A DNA stretch of 64,000 bases, from contig NZ_JACJVO010000003.1 of the NCBI RefSeq assembly GCF_014212055.1, forward strand, positions 124,001 to 188,000, in the 5' to 3' direction. The notes under the pieces are model-generated. The model worked only from the letters and a program-made list of their open reading frames with translations. It was not told the DNA's origin and ran no database searches. Positions 54,345 through 61,466 of this stretch are shown here, in pieces. The position numbers and the translations under genes are program-made. This DNA is from Cohnella zeiphila (lineage in GTDB: Bacteria > Bacillota > Bacilli > Paenibacillales > Paenibacillaceae). Position 1 is the first letter of the stretch. The number at the start of each line of letters is the position of its first letter.

Positions 54345-55127
54345 GTGAGACTTTATTTCCGATATTTGTCGATTCTGTTCAAATCCCAGCTGCAGTATCG
54401 GACGTCGTTCTGGCTGCTGACCGTCGGCCAGTTCTTCGTGCCTTTCTCGGTGTTCGCGGGACTCTATTTCATGTTCGACCGCTTCGGGCAGCTGCGCGAA
54501 TGGTCTTTCTTCGAGACGGCGCTCTGCTATGCGATCATTCATATGGCTTTCGCGCTAAGCGAATGCTTCGTGCGAGGGTTCGACGCCTTCTCCGGCCTGA
54601 TCTCGAGGGGCGACTTCGACCGCCTGCTCGTCCGGCCCCGAAGCACGGCGCTGCAGGTGCTCGGCTCGCAGTTCGAATTCACCCGCTTCGGGCGGCTGCT
54701 GCAGGGCATCGTCGTGCTGGCGTGGGCGCTGTACAAGCTGCCGATCGAATGGGACGCCGCCAAAGCGGCGACGCTCGTCCTGATGATTCTGGGCGGCGTG
54801 CTGATTTTCGCGGGCATCTACGTCCTGTTCGCCACGCTCTGCTTCTGGACCGTCCAAGGGCTGGAGATCGCCAACATCTTCACCGACGGCGGCCGCGAGA
54901 TGGCCCAGTATCCGCTGAACATCTACCAGAAATGGGTCACCCTCTTCTTCACCTTTATCATCCCGTTCGCCTGCGTCAACTATCTTCCGCTGCTGTACCT
55001 GCTCGGCCGCGCAGACGGCGATCCCGTACGCTACATGCTGCAGCCTCTGGCGGGGATCCTGTTCCTGCTTCCCTGCTTGCTGGTGTGGCGAATCGGCGTC
55101 CGGCATTACCGGTCGACGGGGTCCTGA
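54345..55127 (+). CDS. ABC-2-type exporter permease, second subunit (COG3694 type)
   Basis: The 260-residue protein has six hydrophobic segments and starts VRLYFRYLSILFKSQLQYRT, a close echo of its partner, which shows the two permeases share ancestry. It contains a LISRGDFDRLLVRPRST loop near residue 82 typical of this family. The GTG at 54345 follows GGGAGGGTGAG, 4 bp after the previous stop. Confidence 0.88.
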   Translation: MRLYFRYLSILFKSQLQYRTSFWLLTVGQFFVPFSVFAGLYFMFDRFGQLREWSFFETALCYAIIHMAFALSECFVRGFDAFSGLISRGDFDRLLVRPRSTALQVLGSQFEFTRFGRLLQGIVVLAWALYKLPIEWDAAKAATLVLMILGGVLIFAGIYVLFATLCFWTVQGLEIANIFTDGGREMAQYPLNIYQKWVTLFFTFIIPFACVNYLPLLYLLGRADGDPVRYMLQPLAGILFLLPCLLVWRIGVRHYRSTGS

Positions 55128-55141
55128 GTTGCAGAGGGATA

Positions 55142-55183
55142 GAGAGCTCTCGTCGGGAGCTCTGCGGAGGCTCTCTTTTGTTT
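55142..55183 (+). terminator. Terminator of the ABC-2 exporter operon
   Basis: GAGAGC (55142-55147) pairs with GCTCTC (55170-55175), enclosing an AGAGCTC/GAGCTCT stem, and is followed by TTTTGTTT. Confidence 0.7.
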
Positions 55184-55253
55184 GGCGGGACGATCGTCTG
55201 CTGCGGAAAAGAAAGCTGGGGGGACAGCTCCAGTGGAGAGGGCGCGCGAGTTC

Positions 55254-55437
55254 TAACGAATCTCAGCGACGTTATTCGGTCAAATTCAAAGGTTAAGATA
55301 GTGTAACGAATCGAAGAGACCTTATTGGGTAGAAGAACGCCATTTTCCGCTCCAATGGGGACTAATAAGCTTGCTCCGTTTCGTTAAAACGCAAACTGAT
55401 GTCTATCGGGGCACATAAGAGCGCTGGGATTCGTTAG
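55254..55437. repeat. Dispersed intergenic repeat, copy B (TAACGAA/TTCGTTA element)
   Basis: TAACGAA at 55254 and 55304 and TTCGTTA at 55380 and 55430 have the same 50-76-50 bp spacing as copy A at 7915-8100. Inner motifs such as CTTATT, GAACGCC and TAAGAGCGC are also shared. It fills the gap between the exporter operon and the toxin gene. Confidence 0.8.
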
Positions 55438-55508
55438 CGCGGGAAGTGGTGGGGGGAGAGGGGCTGCGCCTACTTCGGAAAACTTGAACGCCGCACCAGG
55501 CAAGGCTG

Positions 55509-55517
55509 TGCTATAAT
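55509..55517 (+). promoter_or_regulatory. Extended -10 promoter of the holin-like toxin
   Basis: TGCTATAAT is a perfect extended -10. The best upstream hexamer, TTGAAC (55484-55489), is 22 bp away, so the promoter probably depends on the TG extension. Confidence 0.6.
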
Positions 55518-55581
55518 TTGGTAAGCGATAGAACGGCTTGCAAGGGCGGTCGGCTAGTCTCCCGGAAGGGAGGCGATGCCC

Positions 55582-55665
55582 GTGGAGGTCTACCAAGCAT
55601 TGACGCTAATGATCTCATTCGCGACATTGGTTGTGTTGATCCTATCCTTCCGCAAAAAGAAATAG
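55582..55665 (+). CDS. Small holin-like toxin of a type I toxin-antitoxin module
   Basis: The 27-residue peptide reads VEVYQALTLMISFATLVVL (initiator Val read as Met) and ends in FRKKK. This is the pattern of the putative holin-like toxins related to TxpA: a short start, a single membrane helix with LTLMISF, and a basic tail. GGAAGGGAGG (55564-55573) is eight bases before the GTG. An in-frame ATG at 55576 adds two residues but lies too close to the site. The peptide would insert in the membrane and depolarise the cell. Its stop codon lies inside the terminator stem of a convergent antisense RNA. Confidence 0.8.
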   Translation: MEVYQALTLMISFATLVVLILSFRKKK

Positions 55666-55795
55666 ACCGCCCTCGCCCAAAGGATGCGGTCTATTTCTGC
55701 CCGTAACACCTGGTCAAGCCTACCGCCCTTAAAAGCGGCTATTGCAGAGGAGTCGTGTTGGCGCACGGCTCCTTCTACATGATAAGCACTTTGCC
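55655..55795 (-). ncRNA. Antisense RNA antitoxin (RatA-like arrangement)
   Basis: A strong minus-strand promoter is present: -35 TTGAAA (complement of 55824-55829), a 17-bp spacer, and -10 TATACT (complement of 55801-55806). It should start near 55794. A perfect 12-bp stem (GAAATAGACCGC at 55659-55670 and GCGGTCTATTTC at 55686-55697), followed on the minus strand by TTTTT, ends it after ~140 nt. The RNA overlaps the end of the toxin gene and all of its 3' untranslated region, as in txpA-ratA. Transcript ends are inferred. Confidence 0.7.
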
Positions 55796-55885
55796 TTTCC
55801 AGTATACCATCGGGCGTTCGGGCTTTCAATCCGCGCATCCGCTCGTTCGGCCTGCAATGGTCAACCCAGAGGAGGAGAATCGCGC

Positions 55886-56215
55886 ATGATCGACAAGGAA
55901 CAATGGGAACCGGCGGAGCCGGGGGTCAAACGGAGAATTTTCAGCCCCGGCCGGTCGCTGATGATGATGGAGGTCCGGTTCGAGGCGGGAGCGGAAGGCT
56001 ATGAGCACGATCACCCGCACGAGCAAATGAGCTATTGTCTGCGAGGCCGCTTCGAATTCCGCATCGACGGGACGAAGCATCTGGTGCGTGCCGGGGAGAC
56101 GATTGTCATTCCGAGCGGTGCGCGGCATGGCGTAACCGCGTTGGAGGAGGGCGCTCTGCTGGACGCGTTCACGCCGTTGAGAGAAGATTTGCTAAACCGG
56201 CGACCGAAGGAGTAA
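55886..56215 (+). CDS. Cupin-domain protein
   Basis: This 109-residue single-domain cupin has the metal-binding motif EHDHPHEQMSYCLRGRFEFRI near residue 33 (core HDHPHEQ) and a second motif with the distal His in IVIPSGARHGVTALEEG. Such proteins bind Mn, Fe or Ni and act as small isomerases, dioxygenases or sugar-degradation enzymes. GAGGAGGAG precedes the ATG. No clear operon partner exists. Confidence 0.8.
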   Translation: MIDKEQWEPAEPGVKRRIFSPGRSLMMMEVRFEAGAEGYEHDHPHEQMSYCLRGRFEFRIDGTKHLVRAGETIVIPSGARHGVTALEEGALLDAFTPLREDLLNRRPKE

Positions 56216-56413
56216 GGCCGGTCGCATCGAAGCCCCCGACGAGGCTCATCTTAAGATTCGCCGCGCCCGGGGGTTCGACGTTCGCATGCCGCGATGCATT
56301 CACTTTCCGCCCGGAAGGCAATGAGAAATTGCAGGAAGCCGGCTTCGAGGTGACGTTCGACCCGAGCTGCGGGCGGTCAGCACGATGTTCGTCGGCTTTC
56401 CGCCAGCTTCACG

Positions 56414-56656
56414 GTGAAGGCGACATACGACAGCCTGAGCCAGTTGGTCGGCCAGTTCGCCTCCAAGCCGGCGGTCGCGCTCTCTCTTAAGGCCAAACTG
56501 TTGGCGGCCAAGGCGGCAAGCGCGATCGGCGTCAGCAAAGCCGAAGCGCAAGCGATCCAGGCGTTCGTCAAGGAAGCGAACGCGCAAAGCGGCAAGGCGC
56601 TGACCGCCGAGCGAGCGCAATTCCTTGTTCGGCTGGCCGAAGCTTTAGCGGCATAG
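56414..56656 (+). pseudogene. C-terminal remnant of a secreted multidomain protein
   Basis: About 80 residues (ATYDSLSQLVGQFASKPAVA near the start) resemble the helical module that ends many Paenibacillus secreted glycosidases and surface proteins. There is no signal peptide, no ribosome binding site and no full-length partner. The preceding ~200 bp contain further coding-like fragments in other frames. It ends at a normal stop followed by a terminator. I read it as the tail of a decayed gene. Confidence 0.55.
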
Positions 56657-56672
56657 TTTCGTTTGACGTATC

Positions 56673-56710
56673 GGAAGCCCCATTCCCTTATAGACCGGGA
56701 ATGGGGCTCC
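56673..56710. terminator. Terminator between the remnant and the aldo/keto reductase gene
   Basis: GGAAGCCCCATTCCC pairs with GGGAATGGGGCTCC over a short loop. It is placed between convergent reading frames. Confidence 0.7.
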
Positions 56711-56735
56711 TCATTTCACCGGTTTTGCCTTTGAA

Positions 56736-57779
56736 TTACAACCCTGCGCGTTCGACGGGTTCCAGCCGGTTGCTTCTCTGAAATTCAACCATCCATCCCG
56801 GATATTCGGGAGGAAGCGCGCTGACCTCGTCAAGACGCCGGATTTCGTCCTCGGTCAACGTCAGCTCCGCAGCGGCCAGATTGGCCTCAAGCTGGTCAAG
56901 CCGCTTCGCGCCGACGAGTACGGAGGTGACGACCGGCCGGGTCAGCAGCCATGCCAGCGCGATTCCGGCGAGTTGGGTTCCATGCGCTTCGGCAATGGGT
57001 TTCAGGGTGTCGATAATATTCCAGGCGCGTTCCTTGTCCACGATCGGAAAATCGAACGACGAGCGGCGCGAGCCTTCCGCCTTCTGGTTGCGACGGTCGT
57101 AACGTCCCGACAGCAGGCCGCCCGCAAGCGGACTCCAGACCAGAAGTCCCATTTTTTTCGCTTCCAGCATCGGTGCCAGCTCGCGTTCTAAATCGCGGCC
57201 GGCCAAGGAATAATAAGCCTGCAGCGTTTCGAAACGAGCCCGGTTTTTCCGTTCCGATAGGCCGAGCGCTTCGGCGATTTTCCAGGCATGCCAGTTGGAT
57301 ACGCCGATGTACCGGACCTTCCCCTGCGCGACCAAATCGTCCAGCGCCCGCAGGGTTTCGTCGACGGGCGTCAAGTCATCGTCGGCATGGATTTGATAAA
57401 GGTCGATATAATCGGTTTGCAGCCGCTTCAAGCTGGCCTCCACGGCGTCCATGATATGGCCTCTCGAAGCTCCCGCGTCATTCCGGCCCGGACCGACCCG
57501 CATGGCCGCTTTGGTAGCCACGACGACGTCTTTCCTCGCAACTCCCAGGTTGCGTAACGACAGACCCAGCATCTTTTCGCTTTCGCCGCCGCCATATACA
57601 TCGGCCGTATCGAATAAATTAACGCCGGCTTCGAGACTTTTTTGGACCATCCTATCGGCTTCATCTTGTCCGACGGCGCCGACGAATCGGTAAGCCCCGT
57701 CCCCCTTGCCGAAAGCCATGGCTCCGAAAGCGAGCTGAGAAACCAGCAAACCCGTATTGCCGAGTCTTTTATACTTCAT
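56736..57779 (-). CDS. Aldo/keto reductase
   Basis: The 347-residue enzyme starts MKYKRLGNTGLLVSQLAFGA, with the catalytic Asp/Tyr in NLFDTADVYGGGESEKMLG near residue 55, a Lys in VVATKAAMRVG, the active-site His region DLYQIHADDD and the NADP-binding VTSVLVGAKRLDQLEAN. It resembles YajO/YcsN-type general oxidoreductases. GGAGG precedes the ATG at 57779. It is divergent from an AraC regulator that likely controls it. Confidence 0.92.
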   Translation of the reverse strand: MKYKRLGNTGLLVSQLAFGAMAFGKGDGAYRFVGAVGQDEADRMVQKSLEAGVNLFDTADVYGGGESEKMLGLSLRNLGVARKDVVVATKAAMRVGPGRNDAGASRGHIMDAVEASLKRLQTDYIDLYQIHADDDLTPVDETLRALDDLVAQGKVRYIGVSNWHAWKIAEALGLSERKNRARFETLQAYYSLAGRDLERELAPMLEAKKMGLLVWSPLAGGLLSGRYDRRNQKAEGSRRSSFDFPIVDKERAWNIIDTLKPIAEAHGTQLAGIALAWLLTRPVVTSVLVGAKRLDQLEANLAAAELTLTEDEIRRLDEVSALPPEYPGWMVEFQRSNRLEPVERAGL

Positions 57780-57984
57780 GCGAAGAAGCCTCCTTGTACA
57801 TCTGATCCTTCCTTACACCCGTTATTATCCGGCAGGCCCGATTCCAGGGATAGTTCATTCATACGGAGTTTCTGCCTAATCCTGCAGAATGGCGGAGAGC
57901 GATCGGCTCCGTTGCTTTTCCGATTTTCTCGTGTTTAAATATTGCCTAAGATGACAACCCTCCAAAAGGAAACGGACGAATTCC

Positions 57985-58914
57985 ATGGATAACAAACAGA
58001 CGCATGCGACGGAGATCCTTGGCCGGCTGTTGGCCCAAGTCTTGCGATTCCCTATCGCTTCGGGGGTTTTGCGGACGGCTGTTCCTTTTCTGGAAGTGCT
58101 GAAGGAGAGCAGTCCGACGTTGCTCTCTCATGGCGTTCTCAAGCCTTCTTTATGTATCGTCCTGCAGGGAAGGAAGAGATTGCAGGTCGGCAATAAGATC
58201 ATTGAATATACAACGGGGGATTATCTGGCCGCAAGCGTGGACATGCCGGTTAACGGGCAGGTCGTCGAAGCCGCGGCCGATAGGCCGTATGTGGCCTTGA
58301 GGGTGGAACTGACGCCGGGAGAAGTGGCTGACGTCGCTTCGGAGGCCCGACTGGATCTTCGTCCGGAACCGGGCTTGCAGCCGGGCGTCTTTGTTGGCAA
58401 ACCCGGCGCGGAAGTGCTGGAAGGCTTTGAAAAGCTCTTTCGGCTTTCGTCGGACGCCCGGGCTGCCGGTTTCCTCGGTCCGGCCGTCAAACGGGAGATG
58501 ATCTACTGGTTGCTCCAGGGCGAAGATGGAACGCTCTTCTACAAAAACATGCTGCTGCACCAGGAAGCTTCCGGGGTTGGCAAGGTGATCGGTTGGATCA
58601 AAGCCAACTTCGACAGTCCTTTCACGATTGAACAATTGGCCGAACTGGGGAATATGAGCGTCTCGAACCTGCACCATAAATTCAAAGAAGTAACCGCCCT
58701 GACGCCGTTGCAGTACCAGAAGCGGCTTCGGCTGCAGGAGGCGCGAAGGCTGCTGCTTGACGGAGCCAACGTGACCGAGACAACGCTGCGGGTCGGTTAC
58801 CAAAGCTCTACGCAATTCGGCCGCGAATATAAACGGCTTTTCGGGTTACCGCCGCTGCTGGATATTCGGACGATCCGCGAGGGCGGGCGTCCATTGGAAC
58901 GGGAAGTGGAATAA
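57985..58914 (+). CDS. AraC-family regulator with AraC_N-type ligand domain
   Basis: The 309-residue regulator has an N-terminal AraC_N-type domain (GVLKPSLCIVLQGRKRLQVG near residue 53, then YTTGDYLAASVDMPVNG) and two C-terminal helix-turn-helix motifs (AELGNMSVSNLHHKFKEVT and a later ETTLRVGYQSSTQFGREYKR). Such regulators often control nearby aldo/keto reductases in response to toxic carbonyls. It is divergent from one here, across ~205 bp. Its terminator palindrome has been split by a 2.5-kb insertion. Confidence 0.88.
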   Translation: MDNKQTHATEILGRLLAQVLRFPIASGVLRTAVPFLEVLKESSPTLLSHGVLKPSLCIVLQGRKRLQVGNKIIEYTTGDYLAASVDMPVNGQVVEAAADRPYVALRVELTPGEVADVASEARLDLRPEPGLQPGVFVGKPGAEVLEGFEKLFRLSSDARAAGFLGPAVKREMIYWLLQGEDGTLFYKNMLLHQEASGVGKVIGWIKANFDSPFTIEQLAELGNMSVSNLHHKFKEVTALTPLQYQKRLRLQEARRLLLDGANVTETTLRVGYQSSTQFGREYKRLFGLPPLLDIRTIREGGRPLEREVE

Positions 58915-58920
58915 CAAAAA

Positions 58921-58938
58921 ACCGGCCCTTGGGCCGGT
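58921..58938. repeat. Left target-site duplication (18 bp, terminator palindrome)
   Basis: ACCGGCCCTTGGGCCGGT, the stem-loop of the AraC gene terminator, ends exactly where the element end CAGACTGTTTA begins. An identical copy in direct orientation is at 61426-61443. The A-run lies on its left, and the matching T-run is found only next to the right copy. Confidence 0.85.
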
Positions 58939-59061
58939 CAGACTGTTTAAAAAAGTGAAGGGAATGGCCCCCTCCCGATTTGCAAACAATTCAGTGTGGG
59001 AATTATCGTAGCAATTGCCTTTTCGACCCAAGCTGCCGATCATAGAACAGGCCTGTTGCAA
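58939..59061 (-). pseudogene. IS3-family transposase fragment
   Basis: From the ATG at 59061 the frame reads SMIGSLGRKGNCYDNSHTE, which matches the DDE-region motif (SRKGNCxDNAxxE) of IS3-family OrfB. The match ends after ~30 codons and the rest is unrelated sequence. Confidence 0.6.
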
Positions 59062-59077
59062 TAACGCAGAGGTCCAA

Positions 59078-59206
59078 ATGACACATCCCTATCGCCCTAT
59101 TCATACTCCCGGTCTTGAGATTGTCAACGGGCAGCATTGGACGGACGGATGGAGCGAAATGACTATTCGCGACAACAATGGCTATCGTATCGCATTTGGT
59201 GCATAA
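59078..59206 (+). pseudogene. C-terminal fragment of a VOC/glyoxalase-fold protein
   Basis: The ~42 residues end with WSEMTIRDNNGYRIAFG, the usual end of vicinal-oxygen-chelate proteins including a metal-binding Glu. The first two thirds of the expected domain are absent. Confidence 0.5.
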
Positions 59207-59390
59207 GAGAGGGCCTATTCTTGACTTGTTTACGACTTTGTAACCGTAACGTTATTGAGTCATAGAAAAACGCCAGTTAACAATGCAACGGCAATTATGA
59301 TACAAAAATGTTATCGCTGAATGCCGGCATCTTAGGATTGGGCACGTTTCCGGACATTCGTCCAGCATTATGCGGAATTCTCGCGGTGCT

Positions 59391-59789
59391 TCAATCCGCT
59401 CTATAAGCGGCCTCCAAGGCACCTGTATCCTCAAAGCCCCGGAAGTACTTAATCTTACCGTCTTCCACTTCGCAAACCACCGCCCAGTAGCTTTCAAACA
59501 TTTTGCCGGTAGGCCGAATCCGATGCTTAAATCTTCCCCAAGCGAAAGCAGTGGTTTCGTCGGCAAGGATCTTGCGGATCTCGAAATCTTGGGTATCAAG
59601 ATCTTTCTGAAACTTGGACAATAGTGTCCTTACGCCTTCTATCCCACAATAAGTTCCATAGAAGTAGTGTCGGTTCGACTCCTTCTCGAATGCCGCAATA
59701 AATTTGGCATCATGCTGTACATAACTGAGCGCTTTGTCAATATCAGATAAATTCTGGAAATATTGAAGCAACACTTGGTCCGGTTTCAT
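59391..59789 (-). CDS. NTF2-like/SnoaL-type protein
   Basis: The 132-residue protein has the length and feel of the nuclear transport factor 2-like fold: HDAKFIAAFEKESNRHYFYG with the pocket region, GIEGVRTLLSKFQKD, FAWGRFKHRIRPTGKMFES, and EDGKIKYFRGFEDTGALEAA at the end. These are small ketosteroid-isomerase-like enzymes or binding proteins. It lies inside the inserted segment and reads towards the IS3 scrap. Base composition is visibly more AT-rich than the surrounding genome, which fits transfer. Confidence 0.75.
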   Translation of the reverse strand: MKPDQVLLQYFQNLSDIDKALSYVQHDAKFIAAFEKESNRHYFYGTYCGIEGVRTLLSKFQKDLDTQDFEIRKILADETTAFAWGRFKHRIRPTGKMFESYWAVVCEVEDGKIKYFRGFEDTGALEAAYRAD

Positions 59790-59838
59790 CTGGCTCTACA
59801 CTCCTTTTTTTAGAGATGGAACGACAACGGGCGACATC

Positions 59839-59973
59839 TTACTGCAAGGCTGTAAGCCGGCTCGAAATGATGCCAAGGTGTACGGCTTCGTGCTTCAGAG
59901 CGAAATTGAACGACTCACGTCCAATCACGATCCGATGCAGAACCTTACCGCTTGTACTAATCGAATTGGCCAT
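59839..59973 (-). pseudogene. Short DinB-like fragment
   Basis: A 44-codon frame from the ATG at 59973 contains FNFALKHEAVHLGIISSRL, like the last helix of DinB/YfiT-type metal-binding proteins (HEAxHxGQI). It has no fuller context and is probably a remnant. Confidence 0.35.
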
Positions 59974-60106
59974 GGTTAAAACGCCTCCCGTTTAAATTGT
60001 TGTAAGCGTGTCGCTCTCACATCCAAAGTGTAATTCTCTCTTCGCAAAGCAACAATCACGAGATTCCGATTCAATTGATCGGTTTCAGTAATGATGGAAT
60101 GATGGA

Positions 60107-60135
60107 TTGGGGTAAATTGGATTTCCATCTATAAT
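60107..60135 (+). promoter_or_regulatory. Probable promoter of the LysR gene
   Basis: TATAAT (60130-60135) is preceded by TTGGGG (60107-60112) with a 17-bp spacer. The start codon is 31 bp downstream. Confidence 0.5.
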
Positions 60136-60166
60136 GATGAATGGTGATTAAAAGGGGGAGTGAGGA

Positions 60167-61078
60167 GTGGAATTTAGGCAGCTTGAGTATTTTGCCGCCG
60201 TTTGCAAAGAAATGCATTTCTCAAGAGCGGCCGAGAACCTGTGCACGACACAGTCGAATCTGAGCCAGCAGATCAAGTTTTTAGAAAACGAGCTTGGGAC
60301 GCCCCTGTTCGATCGCATTGGCAAACGGATTGTCTTGACGGAGGCGGGTAAGATTTTGCTGGACCAATGTTATATCATCTTCGAACGCATCGACTATATA
60401 AAGGGAGCGATTACGGATCTGAAGCGTATGGAAGGCGGCAGGCTGGACATCGGGATTCTTCCCGGGGATGGAGATTTGCTGTTCGATACGCTGTTGATCG
60501 ATTTCCACCGTACATATCCCAAGCTTTCCATACGCGTTACGGAGACCGTGGATGTATATGAGCAGGTTGCGGACGGCACAAGAGATTTGGGCATTACTAT
60601 TGTCCCTGCGAATCCGGATGATCGCATCTCGATCATTCCTCTGTTCCACGAGGAGTTTGCATTGGCCATCCGTTCGGATCACCCCTTTGCGAAGTCAAAG
60701 GCCCTCCCCTTTGAACAATTACAGCAGCTAAAGATGGTCATGTTCGGTCCGGACCATCAGATTACGAAGGTCATTCAATCCTGCTGCCAAGAAAAGGGGA
60801 TAGAGTTAGACAACCCTATCGTAACCTCCACGTTGTCGACGCTTCTGTCCTTAGTCGAACAAGGGATAGGAGCGGCAATTCTTCCGCGGTTGCTGCTAGA
60901 TTACCTCAAACGCGATAACATCTCGGCCGTAACGCTGCTCAATCCGACGCCAAGCCAGGATATTTGCATCCTCTATCGAACGGATAAATTTATGGGGCAA
61001 GCCGCAAAAATTTTTATAGCCGAGTTGCAATCCTTCATTCAAAACGTATTGGAGCTCTCCTCTCGGTCGTTGGGATAA
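60167..61078 (+). CDS. LysR-family transcriptional regulator
   Basis: The 303-residue regulator has the N-terminal helix-turn-helix (MEFRQLEYFAAVCKEMHFSR near residue 1, then NLSQQIKFLENELGTPLFDR) and a LysR substrate-binding domain (GRLDIGILPGDGDLLF, LSLVEQGIGAAILPRLLLDY). The GTG at 60167 follows AAAGGGGGAG. It is the main intact gene of the inserted segment. Nearby genes are fragments, so its target is unclear; the NTF2-like gene and VOC scrap are candidates. A terminator palindrome (61084-61099) follows, cut by the IS1182-like remnant. Confidence 0.92.
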   Translation: MEFRQLEYFAAVCKEMHFSRAAENLCTTQSNLSQQIKFLENELGTPLFDRIGKRIVLTEAGKILLDQCYIIFERIDYIKGAITDLKRMEGGRLDIGILPGDGDLLFDTLLIDFHRTYPKLSIRVTETVDVYEQVADGTRDLGITIVPANPDDRISIIPLFHEEFALAIRSDHPFAKSKALPFEQLQQLKMVMFGPDHQITKVIQSCCQEKGIELDNPIVTSTLSTLLSLVEQGIGAAILPRLLLDYLKRDNISAVTLLNPTPSQDICILYRTDKFMGQAAKIFIAELQSFIQNVLELSSRSLG

Positions 61079-61083
61079 AAAAA

Positions 61084-61099
61084 ACGACATCTCTGTCGT
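61084..61099 (+). terminator. LysR terminator stem, interrupted on its right
   Basis: ACGACA pairs with TGTCGT over TCTC and is preceded by eight A residues. The element end CAGACTGTCAAG begins at the very next base, so the T-run expected on the right is missing. Confidence 0.65.
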
Positions 61100-61425
61100 C
61101 AGACTGTCAAGAAAGTCTCGGCAGTCTATATTTTTGTCTTGGTGGTTTATCAACCCGATCCCCAGTTGGATTACGAATTGGTTTGCATCGAGCATCTGGT
61201 GCCGGAAGATCATCTTCTCCGTCTTGTTGCCAGACATATCGTTAACCGAACAAGCACTCATGACTGCAACCGCACAGAACATAAAGAAGATCGCCCTCCG
61301 CCTGGCCAAGAAGGCCAAGTAGAGGGCGATTGACGTTCTATGAGGGGATTCAGTCCCTAAGTAAGCTGAAGCACCTCAAGTTTACCCTCTAAATAAGGGA
61401 AGAAACCGCATTTCTAAACAGTCTG
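61100..61425. mobile_element. Internally deleted IS1182-like element (MITE-like remnant)
   Basis: The 326-bp unit has ends CAGACTGTCAAG and TAAACAGTCTG (related inverted repeats). It encodes an IS1182-type transposase N-terminus (QLDYELVCIEHLVPEDHLLR, about 61160-61220) joined, in another frame, to a typical C-terminus (ALMTATAQNIKKIALRLAKK, ending at 61322). About 400 internal codons are missing. It cannot encode a working transposase. Confidence 0.7.
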
Positions 61426-61443
61426 ACCGGCCCTTGGGCCGGT
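61426..61443. repeat. Right target-site duplication (18 bp) and symporter terminator
   Basis: ACCGGCCCTTGGGCCGGT, identical to 58921-58938, is followed on its right by TTTTTTGTTATTC. This restores, with the left copy, the original symmetric terminator. It now serves as the terminator stem of the symporter gene on the minus strand. Confidence 0.85.
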
Positions 61444-61466
61444 TTTTTGTTATTCGTTCACGCCGA

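Larger units (their letters stand above)
58939..61425. mobile_element. 2487-bp composite-transposon-like insertion in a terminator
   Basis: The segment starts CAGACTGTTTA and ends TAAACAGTCTG, a perfect 11-bp terminal inverted repeat that extends imperfectly to ~16 bp. It is flanked by an 18-bp direct repeat. Inside lie an IS3-type transposase scrap, a VOC-protein scrap, an NTF2-like gene, a DinB-like scrap, a LysR gene and an IS1182-like remnant whose own left end (CAGACTGTCAAG) is at 61100. Without it, the AraC and symporter genes would share one bidirectional terminator. Confidence 0.75.

Noticed and set aside
45016-55127. Contractile injection system locus near the OTU-domain gene
   Set aside because: No sheath, tube, baseplate or AAA+ gene is visible on either side. 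The link to such systems rests on the leader motif alone.
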